Shown piece by piece: positions 10,656 through 23,198 of a DNA stretch of 64,000 bases. The stretch comes from Tetragonia tetragonoides (Eukaryota; Streptophyta; Magnoliopsida; Caryophyllales; Aizoaceae): assembly GCA_038025085.1 (NCBI GenBank), contig CM076141.1, forward strand, positions 14,200,001-14,264,000, in the 5' to 3' direction. How positions within the stretch are numbered: the first letter of the stretch is position 1; every line of letters starts with the position of its first letter. The position numbers and the translations under genes are program-made. Under the pieces are notes generated by a model that was given only the letters and a program-made list of their open reading frames with translations, was not told the origin of the DNA and searched no databases.

Positions 10656-12019
10656 TGCAAAATCAACAATGTAATTTGTAAATGCAAAATAGTGAGTTTT
10701 CCTTTCTTTTTTTTTTTTCTTTTGTTAGATGGTCATTGGTCAATGTAGAATGTAGAGAGTTTTGTGATTTCCAAAAGAGCAAAAATGCAAAAGGTTTTCT
10801 GCTCCCTATAGAGTCTGCAGCCTAAAAAGCAACTTTACATCCTAGAGCTATCTAGTTTTAATACCAACCAGAGTACCAGACCGTCTGTTACCCTAAAGAA
10901 AAGAACTGACCTGACCTATTAGGACATAGGGGCCTGCAAGCAATTTTCCCATCACTCCAAAATAAGAAAATAAACCCATTTTTCTTCCATTATTTTCCCA
11001 TAAATGCAATTGTGTCCTTTTCATTGTTTGATATGTACGAATTTACCCCTCTCTCCCGTTGGCCGTTGCTTGCTTGCTTCAAAGTTCAAACGGACCACAT
11101 AGGCATAGATAGAAAAGAGGAGAGAGAGACTAGTCTATAGGAAAGATGAATGACTTTACTAGTATCCGCCGGCAGAACCACCCTCTTTGTCATTGTCACA
11201 GTCACAGACCCACCCTAGAAATGTCTAGTCTCCGCACGGGTTACGTGCGTGTTGTGCACCACCCAAAATTTAAAGCTGCTATTAGCGTGACAATTGACAA
11301 AGTATAAATGCTTTCCGGACACAATAGGTCGCATATGAGATCGCCTTAATATGAGACCACTTCAATTTCCAAGCGTGTACGAGTGACCTCACCTTAAAAC
11401 CGGCTCATATAAACTTTTGTGTTACGGACAACATAAACATTAAATACATGTCGAATTTTTCAGGTATTCAAATTTGAAATTCTAATTCTTGGTCAATTTT
11501 TCACAAAGTATACAATTTTTGTTATTTTCCAATAATTGGTCCGGTAGATGACCTCAATATGGTGTTTTGTTTAATTAAATGATATTTTTTTTTTTATATA
11601 TATAATTCAGTTCAATTTAGTGAAAAATAGAACACCCCCTGTTCTTTTCCGTTCAATCTAGTTCACATTTGGGATTTTTTTTCGAAAAAGCAAGAAAATC
11701 AGGTAATTTAAAGGTTAGCCTAAGATGTTCTTTACCAATAAATTGGTAATAAACTGGTCAAACACGGTTGACCAACAATGTAACGTATTGCTGTAGTGAT
11801 CGACATGCGCCAGATAATCTGCCACCGCATTTGTCATTTGAGGTATATTTGTTCAGTCACATATTACTACGTATTCAATTCAATTCATCTTTTTGAAAAT
11901 TACACACACTTATACCTTTAAATACAACTTAGTGTACAATAATTGAACCGTCACTAGGTATATTTAATTTTCTTTTTCAGGGAAGTTCGCTTTTAAATCA
12001 TTTGCCTTAATTAGCCAAT
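10656..12019. other. Intergenic DNA, nothing recognised
   Basis: AT-rich text without exon-like coding signals. At about 11635 a gttcttttccgttcaatcta segment resembles the heads of the repeat elements at 10387 and 51817 but cannot be bounded. Confidence 0.5.
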
Positions 12020-12163
12020 GAGGTCTTGGCCTAGTGGTAAAGACTAAGGCCCTAGGTAAATTAGATCTCATGTTCAAATTCCACTCCCCCGTTATATGTA
12101 AATTTATTGTACTGACATTTGTGCCTCCCTTGAACCAAAAAAAAAAAAAAAAAAAAAAAAAAA
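12020..12163 (+). mobile_element. tRNA-derived SINE with poly(A) tail
   Basis: Plus-strand A-box-like TTGGCCTAGTGGTAAAG and B-box-like TGTTCAAATTCCA lie about 35 bp apart. They are followed by a short body and a tail of about 27 A at 12137-12163. This is the standard layout of a plant SINE transcribed by RNA polymerase III and mobilised by LINE enzymes. No clear target duplication was seen. Confidence 0.75.
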
Positions 12164-13141
12164 CCTATCTACCTCAATTAGTGTACAATAACTAACAATG
12201 CTATTTATGTAGTGAATTACAAATTCGTCATATTGAAAAGAAAAAAAAGGTTTATACAAAAATCAAACACAGTTAGTACATAAATATATTAAGGTATTTT
12301 AGTTACGGTTGGTTCATGATCAGAATGTTATTTTTTGTATGTTATTTTTCACTAAAATGAAGTGAATTGAATTAAACTTGATTGAACTGAACTCCACTTA
12401 ACTGAATCGAATATTAATATGTGAAAGAAAAAATAGATTATTGACTTGAACTGATTAGTGAGTAGGTGAAAAAAAACACAACCACTATCACACTTTGTAT
12501 TAATATTTAATACGAATGTATAGATCCAAGGGTGGAATTTAACCATTTTTGTTGCAATTTAATTGCATTCGAGTTTGAGGTTTAAAAAATCTTTGGCAAA
12601 ATCAACAAACAAGTTGGGTTACTTATTGATAAGTAGTTTCACAATGGGATGTGAAACTCACAAAACCTTATATGAGTCAACCTTAACATGAAACGTTTTA
12701 AATAAGTATGACGTCAACATGACGCCATGCTGGGCTATAGAGGTGACCTCAAGTTGAGGCGACCCCTCTAAGAGACATTTTAAAATGGATTAGGTTTGCA
12801 TAAAATTAGGTAAATTTATAAGCTATAATCAAATCGCAATTACAACGGGACAATATTTAGGGGTGTTCAAGAAAAACCATAACAGGAAAATCGTACCGAA
12901 AAAACGAAAAAAAAAGTGTTACGATTCAGTAACCGTACCAAAATAAATAAATAAAACGGTTTCGGAGCCGTACCGAAAATATTTTCGGTTATCGGTTACA
13001 GTTACGGTTCGCAAAATGACCAAAAACGATTAACCGAAAAATCGATAATAAATAGCATTGAAAATAAAATAAATAATGGTGGCCCAAAAGCTAAAAGAAA
13101 ATAAAAGCTCAACCCACCCATTTGGCCATTTTATACATTTA

Positions 13142-13327
13142 GGCCCTGTTCTCTTGAACGGAATGGTGCGGGACGGATTGGAACGGAACGAAACGGAACG
13201 CAACGGCGCGTCACGGATAATTCAAAAAAATGTGAGACAAAATGAAGTACAGAATGCGAAACGGAACAACGCGAAACGGAACGGAACAGAACGGAATGCA
13301 GCATGGAAACGATGAAAAAAACAGGGC
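13142..13327. mobile_element. Tourist-like MITE (copy 1)
   Basis: A 186-bp element starts GGCCCTGTTCTCTTGAACGG and ends AACAGGGC, flanked by TTA at 13139-13141 and 13328-13330. TTA target duplication with GGC/GCC ends points to the PIF/Harbinger superfamily. The interior is a run of ggaacggaacg-type words. An inverted relative is at 44893-45094. Confidence 0.8.
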
Positions 13328-13479
13328 TTAGTCGTTTAGAGTCTTTCCACATCAACATTCATTAGATTAAAACCTAGGTTCTGCTATTTGCACTTCAACA
13401 TCCCAGCCAGACACACACATTTTTCTGTCTTCATCCTTGCACCTTCTCCAATTAAATCACCACCACCCAGTCAATCCCC

Positions 13480-13508
13480 CCCCCCCTCTCTCTCTCTCTC
13501 TCTTGCTC
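13480..13508. repeat. C-run and (CT)n microsatellite
   Basis: A run of about 10 C is followed by a CT repeat. Confidence 0.85.
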
Positions 13509-13894
13509 TCAGTAGACATTCGTGAATTGGATTACATTGGTGAATAGTGTTTTTCTCTACTTGTTTAGTTATTTGTAATATTTTCCTTTTCCTTTTTTTT
13601 GGAACAATGTATTTTCAGTTTTGAACTTCTTATTATTAGTTTACTAGTATTATTAATATATCCTTGAACAGGCCGGTAGACGGAAATCGCAATTGAAAGA
13701 TTGATAAACAAATATCCAACACTATTAGGGAAAAAAGTAAGCAAAAACAATGGGACTTGGTTACCCGCATAATTGTACCGAAAAGTTGGTTAACCAATAT
13801 TTTTGATACAGTTACGGTTCGTATTTTTACCGAACTGAAAAAATGATAACCGTACCAAAACTTATTTTTGTTATGGTTAAACATTCATGAACAT

Positions 13895-14503
13895 AGAGCT
13901 GGCAAAACCCGACCCGACCCGAGATAACCGACCCGATCTGTTCGATATCAGACCCGATCGACACCCGAAAATGTATTAATTATCATTATCCAAAACTGAC
14001 CCGACCCGACCTGGTCCAACCCGACATCCGGCAACACCCGTTCTCCGAATTTGACCCGAAACCGATAACACCCGACTCGAAGTTACCCAAAACCGAGATG
14101 AACCCCAACCGACTCCACCTGAAACCCAAATATATACGACTTATAATGACATATATTCAAAATGATTGAAAAATCACTAACTAATCACATGTAGTCCATA
14201 TTATTGAAAATTTTCATATAAAATTGAGTTTTTCATATTATTTTCAATTTTATATACTTTGAAACATGAATTAAATTTGACCTGAAATGATCCAAAATCT
14301 GGTCTAACTCGAATCCGACTTAACCAAAATCCGAACTAACCCAACCCTTGACCGTAACCCGACATCAGCATAAACCCGAATCAATCCAACTCGATCCAAC
14401 CCGACCCGATTACTCTACTAACCCAATATTACCCGAACCCGTATAATCCGAAACTAAAAAGACCCGACCCAAACCCGATTCGATCCGCGGATTGCCACCT
14501 CTA
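13895..14503. mobile_element. TIR element filled with degenerate ACCCGA repeats
   Basis: The left terminus AGAGCTGGCAA (from about 13893) and the right terminus TTGCCACCTCT form an inverted repeat with one mismatch. Almost the whole interior is a degenerate array of ACCCGA/GACCCG words. A related terminal pair (AGAGCTGTCAAA ... TTAACAGCTCT) brackets 39677-39978. No coding capacity. Confidence 0.65.
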
Positions 14504-14515
14504 CATGAACACCCC

Positions 14516-16250
14516 CTATCAATACTTATACATTGAACACGTGACGTGACCCCTCAGGAATCAGGATTCAGGTGCCTCGCGGGAGCCCTCTGGCTCTGTG
14601 TACTTTTCAATTCCTCTCTCAGAAAAAAAATTAAAAACAAAAGGACACGGCAAAAAAGTGGGGAGAGTGGTTGATGCACAACAAACCGCAGTTCCGGCGC
14701 GTGGATGCATTTGCCATTAGCAATTTGGCCTTCATAATTAAAAGCTTAATAGTGGTTATGGCACTTGTGGGTTTACCTTACAATTGATTACATGTATTAT
14801 TAGATCGAAATCATTATTATGTGCTGGTGAGTGGTGACCTCTTGTGGGGGAACAATGGACATTCTCTAGTCTTTTATAGTCAAAACAATGTCAACCTGCA
14901 CGGCCAACACAAATATGATTGAGGTCACTGAAATATTATGATTTATCAAGTTTGAGGATCTAGAAATGGTTTAATTAAGTATGGTAATATATATTAAAAA
15001 AAATGTATATCTAAGTAACAAGAACAATGGTATTCTTTTAATGTGGTAACACGTACTATGTCCTCCATATTTTCCAACAAGTTCTATTCAAATGTAATTA
15101 TTTTGCCTCCTTTTAGGAAAAATATGAAATATTTTTAAGATGGAGAATAGACCAAATTTGGATTCTCCATCAACTTAAAATTAATATCTCTTTCAATTAA
15201 TAATTTGTCCATAACTAAAGGGGATCACGTCATAAAATATACATGTTTTTTTCTTCACCGGTAGGTATATAAGTTGATAAAGATACAGTTGAATTCAAAA
15301 GATCATACTGGCTAATTAATTCTGTTGTCGTAATGTATGTTTAAACTTACAAAGCTAATATTATAAGAAGCATTTAATGTAAAAATAAAAAATCTAAAAA
15401 ATTGCAAAATGAATTTAATTGTCATTTAACGTTTATAAAAAAGTAAGTATTTACTTATTTTGGCATGAAAAAATAATAAAGGACATAATAAAACTTAAAT
15501 ATGTGCAGTTTACTTTGTACTTTCTCGAAATAGTATGAAACTTTTTTTTTAAGTTGGTACAAATTGTACCTTCCTCATACAATCTATAACTTTTCTTTAC
15601 CAAGGCCTAAGGGGAGAGAAACTAAGAAAAAAATTGCACATGAAAGTTAACACACTATAATAGGCAGCTAAATCTTTGTAGCACAGAATTAGAGACTTTA
15701 TATTTTTTTCCTCAAATTTCTATCCCTAAAAGAAAAGGTAGAAGATTAAACAACAAGCAAAGAACCAATCAAAGGTGTTTAAGCACTGAACAAGAGGATT
15801 TTAAGTTGTGGACCATCATCATCTAATTATACAACACAAAGTGGTCCTAACTCTAACTACACAGTAATAAAGCTCTTAAATTAGACCCAAAAAAATTAAA
15901 GAAACGCTATACAAGCCTCAATTATATGCGACCATACAGGGTAATTGTACCAATGTCAGACCCAACATCATGGCACATAATGTACATTATGAAAACAATG
16001 TTGCTCTCTACAGTCTTTTCACTCGCTTAACATGCACGTGGCTTTTGTTTATCCTTAAAATTAGATCCTTTTTTTATCCAGCCACAAAAAATGACAAACT
16101 ATCCTATCAAAAAAGTACTAGTAATAAAAAAAGCCAAACTAACTTAAACTGTCAGAATCCTGAAAATTACCATACTACCCTTCTCTGTCTTTCTCTTTCA
16201 ACCCTGCTTGCAGAATCTCTGTGTGTTGAAATTGCCATTTGTATATTGGG
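14516..16250. other. AT-rich intergenic DNA upstream of the STICHEL-like gene
   Basis: No exon recognised. The ORF at 15970-16260 has no recognisable domain and lies where the promoter of the downstream gene would be expected. Confidence 0.5.
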
Positions 16251-16259
16251 ATTAAGTTG

Positions 16260-17317
16260 AGGATTTTAAGAGTGTAGAGTCTCATTTGATGATCTCACTA
16301 TTTCACATTTATTTTTCTGCAACTAAACCACATTGAGTTGCTTTCTTCTTCAACTATTGGAGCTGATTTTCCGTGTTTGTTTATGGTTAACTTCAACCAT
16401 TGAAGACAAATGAAGCCCTGTTTTTGAGGGGTTTTAGGGTTTTTTTTCTTCTTTTTTCTCTCTCCACTTTTCTCGCCCTCGTGAACTTCAAAGGACTCAG
16501 CATTGCAATGCCCAGGTACCCATTTTTTCACAATTTATTTATTTTAATTGTTTTTCCTTGGGTTCAATTTACTATACTGTATATACAAGTATAATAGTAA
16601 TATCTAGTCATAAAAATGCTCAGATTTCATGGCCCCTTAATCTCATTTTTTCCTCTCTGAACTGTCTGTTTCTTCCTGTATTTTTCCCTTCATTTGATGA
16701 ACACAAATAGTGGAGAATGATAAATTGCTAATGTTGCTATTTATCTCATCTGGGTTTTGAGTATTTTCAACTCTTTGAGCTTTTTGCCCTTCTTCTGGTG
16801 AAAAGAACAGGAAACAAAAACAGTTGCATTTTTTCTGCTGTGTTAGGTGAAAGGTACTGGAAGTAATGCATTTGTATTTGTTTTATTTTCTTCTTCTTAT
16901 TTTGTGCTGTTTCTGTTTTGCTTTTGGTGATTCTTCCATTTTTGGTAATGCTGCATCATTGAGGTGAGAAAAGAGGGTTTCTGTTCTTTTTGGGCTTCTC
17001 TTTTGTTGCTTCTCATTACTGTTATTTGATTCTGTATACACTGATTTTTGGTGTCATTGCCTTTTGATTATCTCATCTCTTTTGTTTAGTTTGTAGTTTT
17101 CTATTTTGTGGAGAGGGTCAAGTAGGAGCTGAGTTTTGGTTCATTTTGCTGATTCTGATTTTTGTTTTGTTGTGGTCTGTACTTATTTGTGCAGGTTTGA
17201 TTTATAGTTAATTCTTGTATTTATGAATTTATTTGGTCAAAATAAGAACTGGGGTTATGTTCAATCTGGTTAGTTAATACCTATTGATTTTCTCTGATTT
17301 TGGGAAAATTTTGAAGG
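16260..17317 (+). promoter_or_regulatory. Probable 5' UTR and leader intron of the STICHEL-like gene
   Basis: The text changes at about 16260-16510 to CT-rich leader-like sequence ending in a plausible donor (CCCAG before GTACCC near 16514). It is followed by T-rich, G-poor intron-like sequence. A good acceptor (ttatttgtgcag) lies near 17195, and the ATG is at 17318. Transcript ends and splicing are inferred. Confidence 0.4.
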
Positions 17318-20300
17318 ATGGATGGGCGGCGGCATTCTGTTGATGTACCCATATCAAAAACCTTGGTGGCACTTAGGAGGGTGAGGTCACTAAGGGACCC
17401 GTCGACTAATTCGATGAGCAAGTTTTCTGCTTTGGTTGATCATGTGAATTGGGATACTAATTCCTGTAATGGGATTTCTCTAAGGTTTGGGAATGGTGGC
17501 CAAGAAGGGATTGCAGGTAATAATGGGTGGGACCTGAGTAAAATATTGGGTACTTGTGGAGAAGAAGAAGAAATTTCAAAGGATATAGAGTCTAATGAGT
17601 GCTCCCCTAAATCTACTTCTAAGTTGAATATAAGGAAGAACTCTGGGTGTGTTGGAAAATCAGGGTCCATTGCTGCTGGGGTGAAAGCCAAGAAAGAGGA
17701 TGGCAGCAAATTACTAACTCAGAAACACTGTAATGACCTTAGGGAAAATGGTTTCGAGTTAGCTTGTATCTCTCCTACCAATGATCATCTTGAGGGTGAG
17801 GGTTCAAACCACGATTCGACAGTAAGATCCACGCCAATTGGAAGGAATGTGCATTCATCAAAAAGAAATGGTGGTTACAGATATAAGGATTCACTAGGGT
17901 CAATGGGCGATCTTGTAAGCCGGGTGGGGAGTCCTTCGCTTTGTGCTAGTGTCACCATGTTTGATGGGTCAACTCCTACCACATCACTATTTGCAAACGA
18001 TGAGTATGATGCTTTAGATCGAGAATATCGTGGATGTGGGATAACATGCTGCTGGTCAAGAACCCCTAGATACAGAGATACAAATCTTGCGTCTGATGGA
18101 GAAGAATATCCATTAATATCAGGTGAAACTGGTTACACTGATTTGTCTACACAAAGTAGGAGCTGGAAACACATCAACAATGAACTTGTTCCATGTTCTG
18201 AGAGTCCAAAGAGTCTAAGTCAAAAATTCAGGCCAAAATCTTTTGATGAATTGGTTGGACAAAGTGTGGCAGCAAGGTCACTTTTAGGTGCCATTTCAAA
18301 AGGGAGGATTAACTCGTTCTACCTTTTTCATGGTGCTCGTGGTACCGGAAAGACTTCTGCTTCAAGGATTTTTGCGGCTGCATTGAATTGTCTCTCTCTA
18401 GAGAACCACAGGCCATGTGGATCGTGCCAAGAATGTACATTGTACTTTGCAGGAAGGAGCAGGGATGTTAAGGAAGTGGATTCTGTGAGAATTAACCGTG
18501 CAAGTAGGGTACGATCCCTTGTTAAGAATGCAACTTTACCTCCAGTATCTTCAAAATTTAAGGTCTTCATTTTGGACGAGTGTCATTTGATTCGAGGTGA
18601 TACATGGGCGACTCTTTTGACTAGCCTGGATACCTTCTCTCAACATGCTGTCTTTGTTATTATCACCCCTGACCTCGATAAGCTACCAAGAAGTGTGGTT
18701 GCTCGGTCTCAAAGATACCACTTTCCAAAAATAAAGGATGTGGATGTTGCAGATAGACTAAGGAAAATTTGTGTGGAAGAAGGTTTGGAGTTTGAGCAGG
18801 TTGCTTTAGACTTCTTAGCTGCTAAATCCAATGGTTCAATGCGAGATGCTGAAATGATGCTCGATCAGCTTAGTTTGCTTGGCAACCAGATCACTATGAC
18901 CTTAGCCTATGAACTCGTGAGTGTTTTGACAGTGTTTAACTGTTTATTGATACCCTTATGCTGCTTGAACAAAATTCAATATTATCTCCTTTTTGCAGAT
19001 TGGTACCGTTTCAGATGATGAGCTGCTTGATTTACTTGACCTGGCTCTATCAGCTGACACTTCAAATACTGTAAAAAGGGCAAGGGAGCTGATGAGATCA
19101 AGGATTGACCCTATGCAACTAACATCCCAACTAGCCAATATCATAATGGATGTTCTTGCTGGGAAAAGCCAGGAAGAAGATTCTGAACTGAGGAGGAATT
19201 TCTTGAGAAGACATGCTTGTAAGTTAGATGATCCATCTATGCTTGTTGGTTGTTTTCGTAGTTTCGTGGAATACGATATATCTTCTGTGGCATGTTGACT
19301 ATTGGCATATGGATGTGCTGACTCTTTGCTTGCCTCTAACTTTCAAAGTCACTCCCCTGACTCGGTGAACCTACTAAATTTGTTCATGACCCTTGTTTAT
19401 TCACATGTTGGATGAAACCACTTCGAACCTGTTATGAACCATTAGCTCTCATATATTTATCCTGTTTTGGTTATATGGGCTTGAGCACTTTGTGTTTTTC
19501 TAAATGGTGGGTTTATTTAGCTTACTATTTGCAATTTATGTAGACTATCAATATGAATAGGTAACGAGGACTTCTTTACAACTTCTGCTGCCGAAACAAA
19601 CTGTTCCATCTAATTTTTTTTTTTTCAAAAACAGCATCATGATTGGCTGCCATAGCAGTGTTCTCATATTTCGGAAGCGCCACCTCATTGTAATAATGAC
19701 TCCAGACAATGATCAGAGAATTCTAAATGTCAAATTAACAGAAAATCAATGTGTTTCGTGTGACAGGTACTCTGAGGATCACCTTGAAATCAATTAGCTA
19801 TATCGAATAACCTACACAGCAACAATGCATGTTCTACAAGTAATATTTCCAAAGTAATCTGGTGGGGAATAAAATCTATTTGCCAAAGTATAAACTGTAG
19901 GTAGTATGCAGTGCCCAATCTCACTTTGTCACCATTTGTGAACACAAGTAGTACTCTTTAGCTGAAGGCCATCCGACGTAATAAACAAGTATACACACTT
20001 AGTATTGTTCAATTGTCAGGATCAAGTATGGGATATGTTTATGGAACTAGTCGCGCTTTGTTAGACACATTCTTCTAATGCTACAGCATTCTTGTTAATA
20101 GTTGTTATAAGCTTACTTTTTGTTTCTTGACAAATGTTCAATTGATATTGTTTTACAGCTGAGACAGATCTGCAGAAGCTTCGTCATGCATTGATGATAC
20201 TTTCAGAGAGTGAGAAACAGCTCAGGGTGTCCAAAAATCAAACTACATGGCTTACGGTAGCTTTGTTGCAAATGAACTCCATGGATTCCTCCTTTTCAGA

Positions 20301-22740
20301 TCCTAATGAGTCAAGGTTGTCTGTTAGAACCACAAATTCAAATTCAGAAGGTTGGTTGTATTTCTCCTTGTGATAAACCAGTTTCATGAGTAGGCTGGAC
20401 TCATATGTGTGCTAAGTCATTGAGGTACGTCATTTTGACATTGATCAATTGGTTCTGCTACAGATGGTGAGTGTTGCAGTACATCGTCACCTGGTGAAAG
20501 ATCGAAGCATCTGGTAACATATGATTGTGCTGATGTTGAATCGAGTAAAATCGTTGTGCAAGGAGAATGTGGAGGAACTCTTGAATTGATATGGATCAGA
20601 GCCACTGGAATATGCCAGTCAAATTCGCTTAAGAACTTTCTACGGAAACGAGGGAAGCTCTCTTCAGTATGGATGAAGAAAGGTACGTTCATCCTCTTAA
20701 TTACTAAAACTATTTCTGAAATTGTACTGTATTTGAAGATCTTTCTGCAACTATGTGAGATTGCATTCTACTTACTCCATCCATTCATGACCTGATTTGC
20801 TTAAGCTTCTTTTTTTCTGGCAATTCTGCAGGGTAATAGATTCCCGCCTTTAGTACATGAAAGGGTATAAATGAAATTATTACGTATGTCCTAATTAAGC
20901 ATTTTCTTATTTTTGTTTATGTCCACTTGATTGGCAATTAGTTTCTCCTAGAATACAAAATAACTCCTCATTTTGTTGCAAAATGAACCAGTTTTCTTAA
21001 ATGAACCAGTTAGCCAGTAGATTAATTGACAATTTCGTGAGTGGGAGTTGTAGCCATTCTGTTCAAAAGCAAAATCAGGAGTTGCTAAATACTTGATCAA
21101 CCTGTTCCAATCTGTCTTGGGAATGTACTTGATTGGAATGAGGAATGTTATTTAGCATTCAAATGTTCCCGTTAGTGTCAGTCACGTATCGAGAATGCTA
21201 CTGCCTAATAGTCATCTTCTGATCGTGGCTGCTTTTTGGTTCTCCTTAAATTATTCGTTGTCTTTGTAAACGCTTCTCTAACCTTTGGTTCTCCTTAAAT
21301 TATTACTAATCAACTAGCTTGATGTAAGGCTGTGTACATATGGACCTCCCCATACCTCACCCTCATACATCCTAGGTGGTGGTTGTAGTGGTAGTAGTCT
21401 GCCACCATAGTCCATATGCTTGATGTACCTTTGTATTTTACTCAATAACTCTTTTTTCAGCAGTCTTCCTTTTGGTAGTTCCCAGTATGCAAGTTTAAGA
21501 TTTTACAATTCACGAGCTTGTCTATTCGTTTGTTAATTGAAAATCATGATGCCAAAATGATAAAAAGTGATGCTTTACTTGGTATCTGTGCATTGTTGTG
21601 AAACCTCTGATTCTTACATTACTGTCATGGGCCCTTTCCCAATATCTTTAGTCCAACGTCGGTACCATTTTCCTTAGTAGATTTTACATTTTTGTTCTCT
21701 ATCGATATGTTTCCCTTCTTGGGCTTATGGCCTTAAGTTGCATAAACAAAGTGCTGTTTATGTCCCCTTGGGTCTTCCTGAACTTGAGATCTGTTTTTTG
21801 GGATGTAAATTTCCAGACATCGGATGAGACAACTGTAGTCCATCCTTTTTCTCTGTCATTTCGTAATGGCTTGCTTTGTTATATATACAATCATTTGATA
21901 TAGAAGGCATACCTTTTCCGTTATTCCCAATATCAGTCATACATGCTTTCAGCTCATAAGATTTAGGATTGTGTCTCGCCGTGTCTGTCATAATAAAAAA
22001 AGACATGCAAATTCAGATGAGAAGCCTTTCCAATCCATGGTATAAGATTGACTTGTTATCGTGCAGCAGATTTGGCAGTGGCTGAACTGCAATTTGATCA
22101 TCCTGACTATGCATCAAAGGCTGAGAAATCCTGGAAGTCAATTGCAAGCTCACTTCAATCAGTTCTGGGATGTAATGTGGAAATCAGGATCAATCTTGCT
22201 CCTAGTTGTTCCAAAGCAAAGAGACCTTCATTCAGTTTGTTTAGTTGTTCCCGTAGAATACACAAAACGCAAACAGGGACAGAAAGTGGAAGTGAACGGT
22301 TATCAGATGCCTCTAATTTCACTTCTGACAGAGCTATGATAGGGGATAGGCAGGTTGATACTTGTTCATCATGTGGGTCCCAGATCTCTCGTACATGTAG
22401 CCGTAGAATGGTTAGCACACTAAGAAATAGTGACGGAAATGCACTAAGTACTGCAAGGTCCGGAGCATCAACTCCTCACAGAGTTTCCCAAGATGGAAGT
22501 GAGCGAGGTCTGATGATTGACTCTGCCAAGGAGAAAGCGTGTAACATTTTTACCGTTCAAGAAGAGGAGATTCAGCCCAATTGTTTTCCCAAGACAATGA
22601 AGCTTAATAAGAAGTTGGCTTCATCAGAGACTTCTGATGTGGCCTGCCTAAAGGTCCAGCCAAAAGACAACAATAGGGAAGCATCATTTGACACATGTCT
22701 GCACGGACTATCCTTACATCTTAAGCAACGGCTGCAATAA
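17318..22740 (+). CDS. STICHEL-like protein (DnaX gamma/tau-like AAA+ family)
   Basis: Coding exons are 17318-18916, 18999-19218, 20159-20350, 20464-20682 and 22067-22740. All have GT/AG borders and matching phases, giving 967 residues. The family contains STICHEL, which controls trichome branching in Arabidopsis; these are plant homologues of the bacterial DnaX clamp-loader subunit. The N terminus (MDGRRHSVDVPISKTLVALR) resembles STICHEL-like 2. Residues ~310-345 carry RPKSFDELVGQ and Walker A GARGTGKT. A Cys cluster follows (CGSCQEC, ~367-373), then Walker B FILDECH (~417). The switch region reads VVARSQRYHFPK. The later exons match the DnaX C-terminal region, including LRHALMILSESEKQLRVS and TWLTVALLQ. 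The last exon has an unusual end; see the tail entry and findings. The exact biochemical role in plants is not shown by the sequence. Confidence 0.92.
19219..20158 (+). other. Intron 2 of the STICHEL-like gene
   Basis: A 940-bp intron with donor GTAAGT directly after 19218 and acceptor TTTTACAG before 20159. It is T-rich with no element recognised. A chance extension of the preceding frame past the donor ends at 19298. Confidence 0.85.
20683..22066 (+). other. Intron 4 of the STICHEL-like gene, NAGNAG acceptor
   Basis: Donor GTACGT at 20683; the acceptor region reads tgCAGCAG at 22063-22069. Use of either AG keeps the frame and changes the protein by one residue. The interior is ordinary AT-rich intron sequence, and a repeated ggttctccttaaattatt segment occurs twice near 21240-21300. 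Confidence 0.85.
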
Positions 22741-23198
22741 CAGTGACATGTTACAACACGAAGATGGGTGAGTTGTCTATCCTATTTTAAGGCAATGTTC
22801 TATGCTTGCATTTATTATTGGCCAGGCACGCAGCTCTATTGCATTTGTGAATGAAAAAAGTACGCATGTATTGACTTATTGCTTTGTACGTCTTGCAGAA
22901 AATCGGAAGAATCCAAGTCACATTGCTGGGGAACGCCACCCTTTCCGATGAAGAAGGTAAAACGTTTTACTCCATAGCTTATAGCACGTTCACTGAGTAG
23001 AACTACATGAGAAAGTCGAATTCTGCTGAAAATAATTTTCTTTGTCAAGCATTTGTAACACCAGAACATCTAGTCAACGCGACTGATAAGCTAACTGGCT
23101 AAGTTGGAACTATTGTTGTGGCAGGCTTGGCAATGAAGCATCAAAGACAGAGATCACATCTAGTGGATTGGGTTTTACCGTGTGCTGCGGCAAAGTAA
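22741..23198 (+). pseudogene. Degraded C-terminal tail exons of the STICHEL-like gene
   Basis: Past the current stop (22738-22740) the next frame stays open to a good donor at 22768 (GTGAGT). Two further exon-like blocks follow with correct borders: 22899-22956 (after tcttgcag, before GTAAAA) and 23125-23198 (after gtggcag, ending TAA). Read in matching phase they encode SKSHCWGTPPFPMKKAWQ and, after one missing base at about 23135, RQRSHLVDWVLPCAAAK and stop. Such a basic tail ending in PCAAAK is what I would expect of the family. Two single-base shifts (near 22735 and 23135) therefore separate it from the current protein. It may now be 3' UTR, or the shifts may be assembly errors. Confidence 0.6.

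Larger units (their letters stand above)
12860..13885. mobile_element. Inverted-repeat element rich in CGGTTACGGTT words
   Basis: The left arm starts GGGGTGTTCAAGAAAAACCA and runs through GTACCG/GGTTACGG words. The right arm, in reverse complement, contains a similar start (TTCATGAATGTTTAACCATA) and the same GGTACGGTT words, so the arms are related inverted copies. The interior is interrupted by a Tourist-like MITE at 13142-13327. A second relative of the GGTTACGGTT text occurs at 39592-39670. Exact ends are uncertain. Confidence 0.5.

Noticed and set aside
19219..19298. Extension of STICHEL-like exon 2 to a stop at 19298
   Set aside because: A consensus GTAAGT donor at 19219 joins in phase to the exon at 20159, which continues the family motif; the extension is intron.
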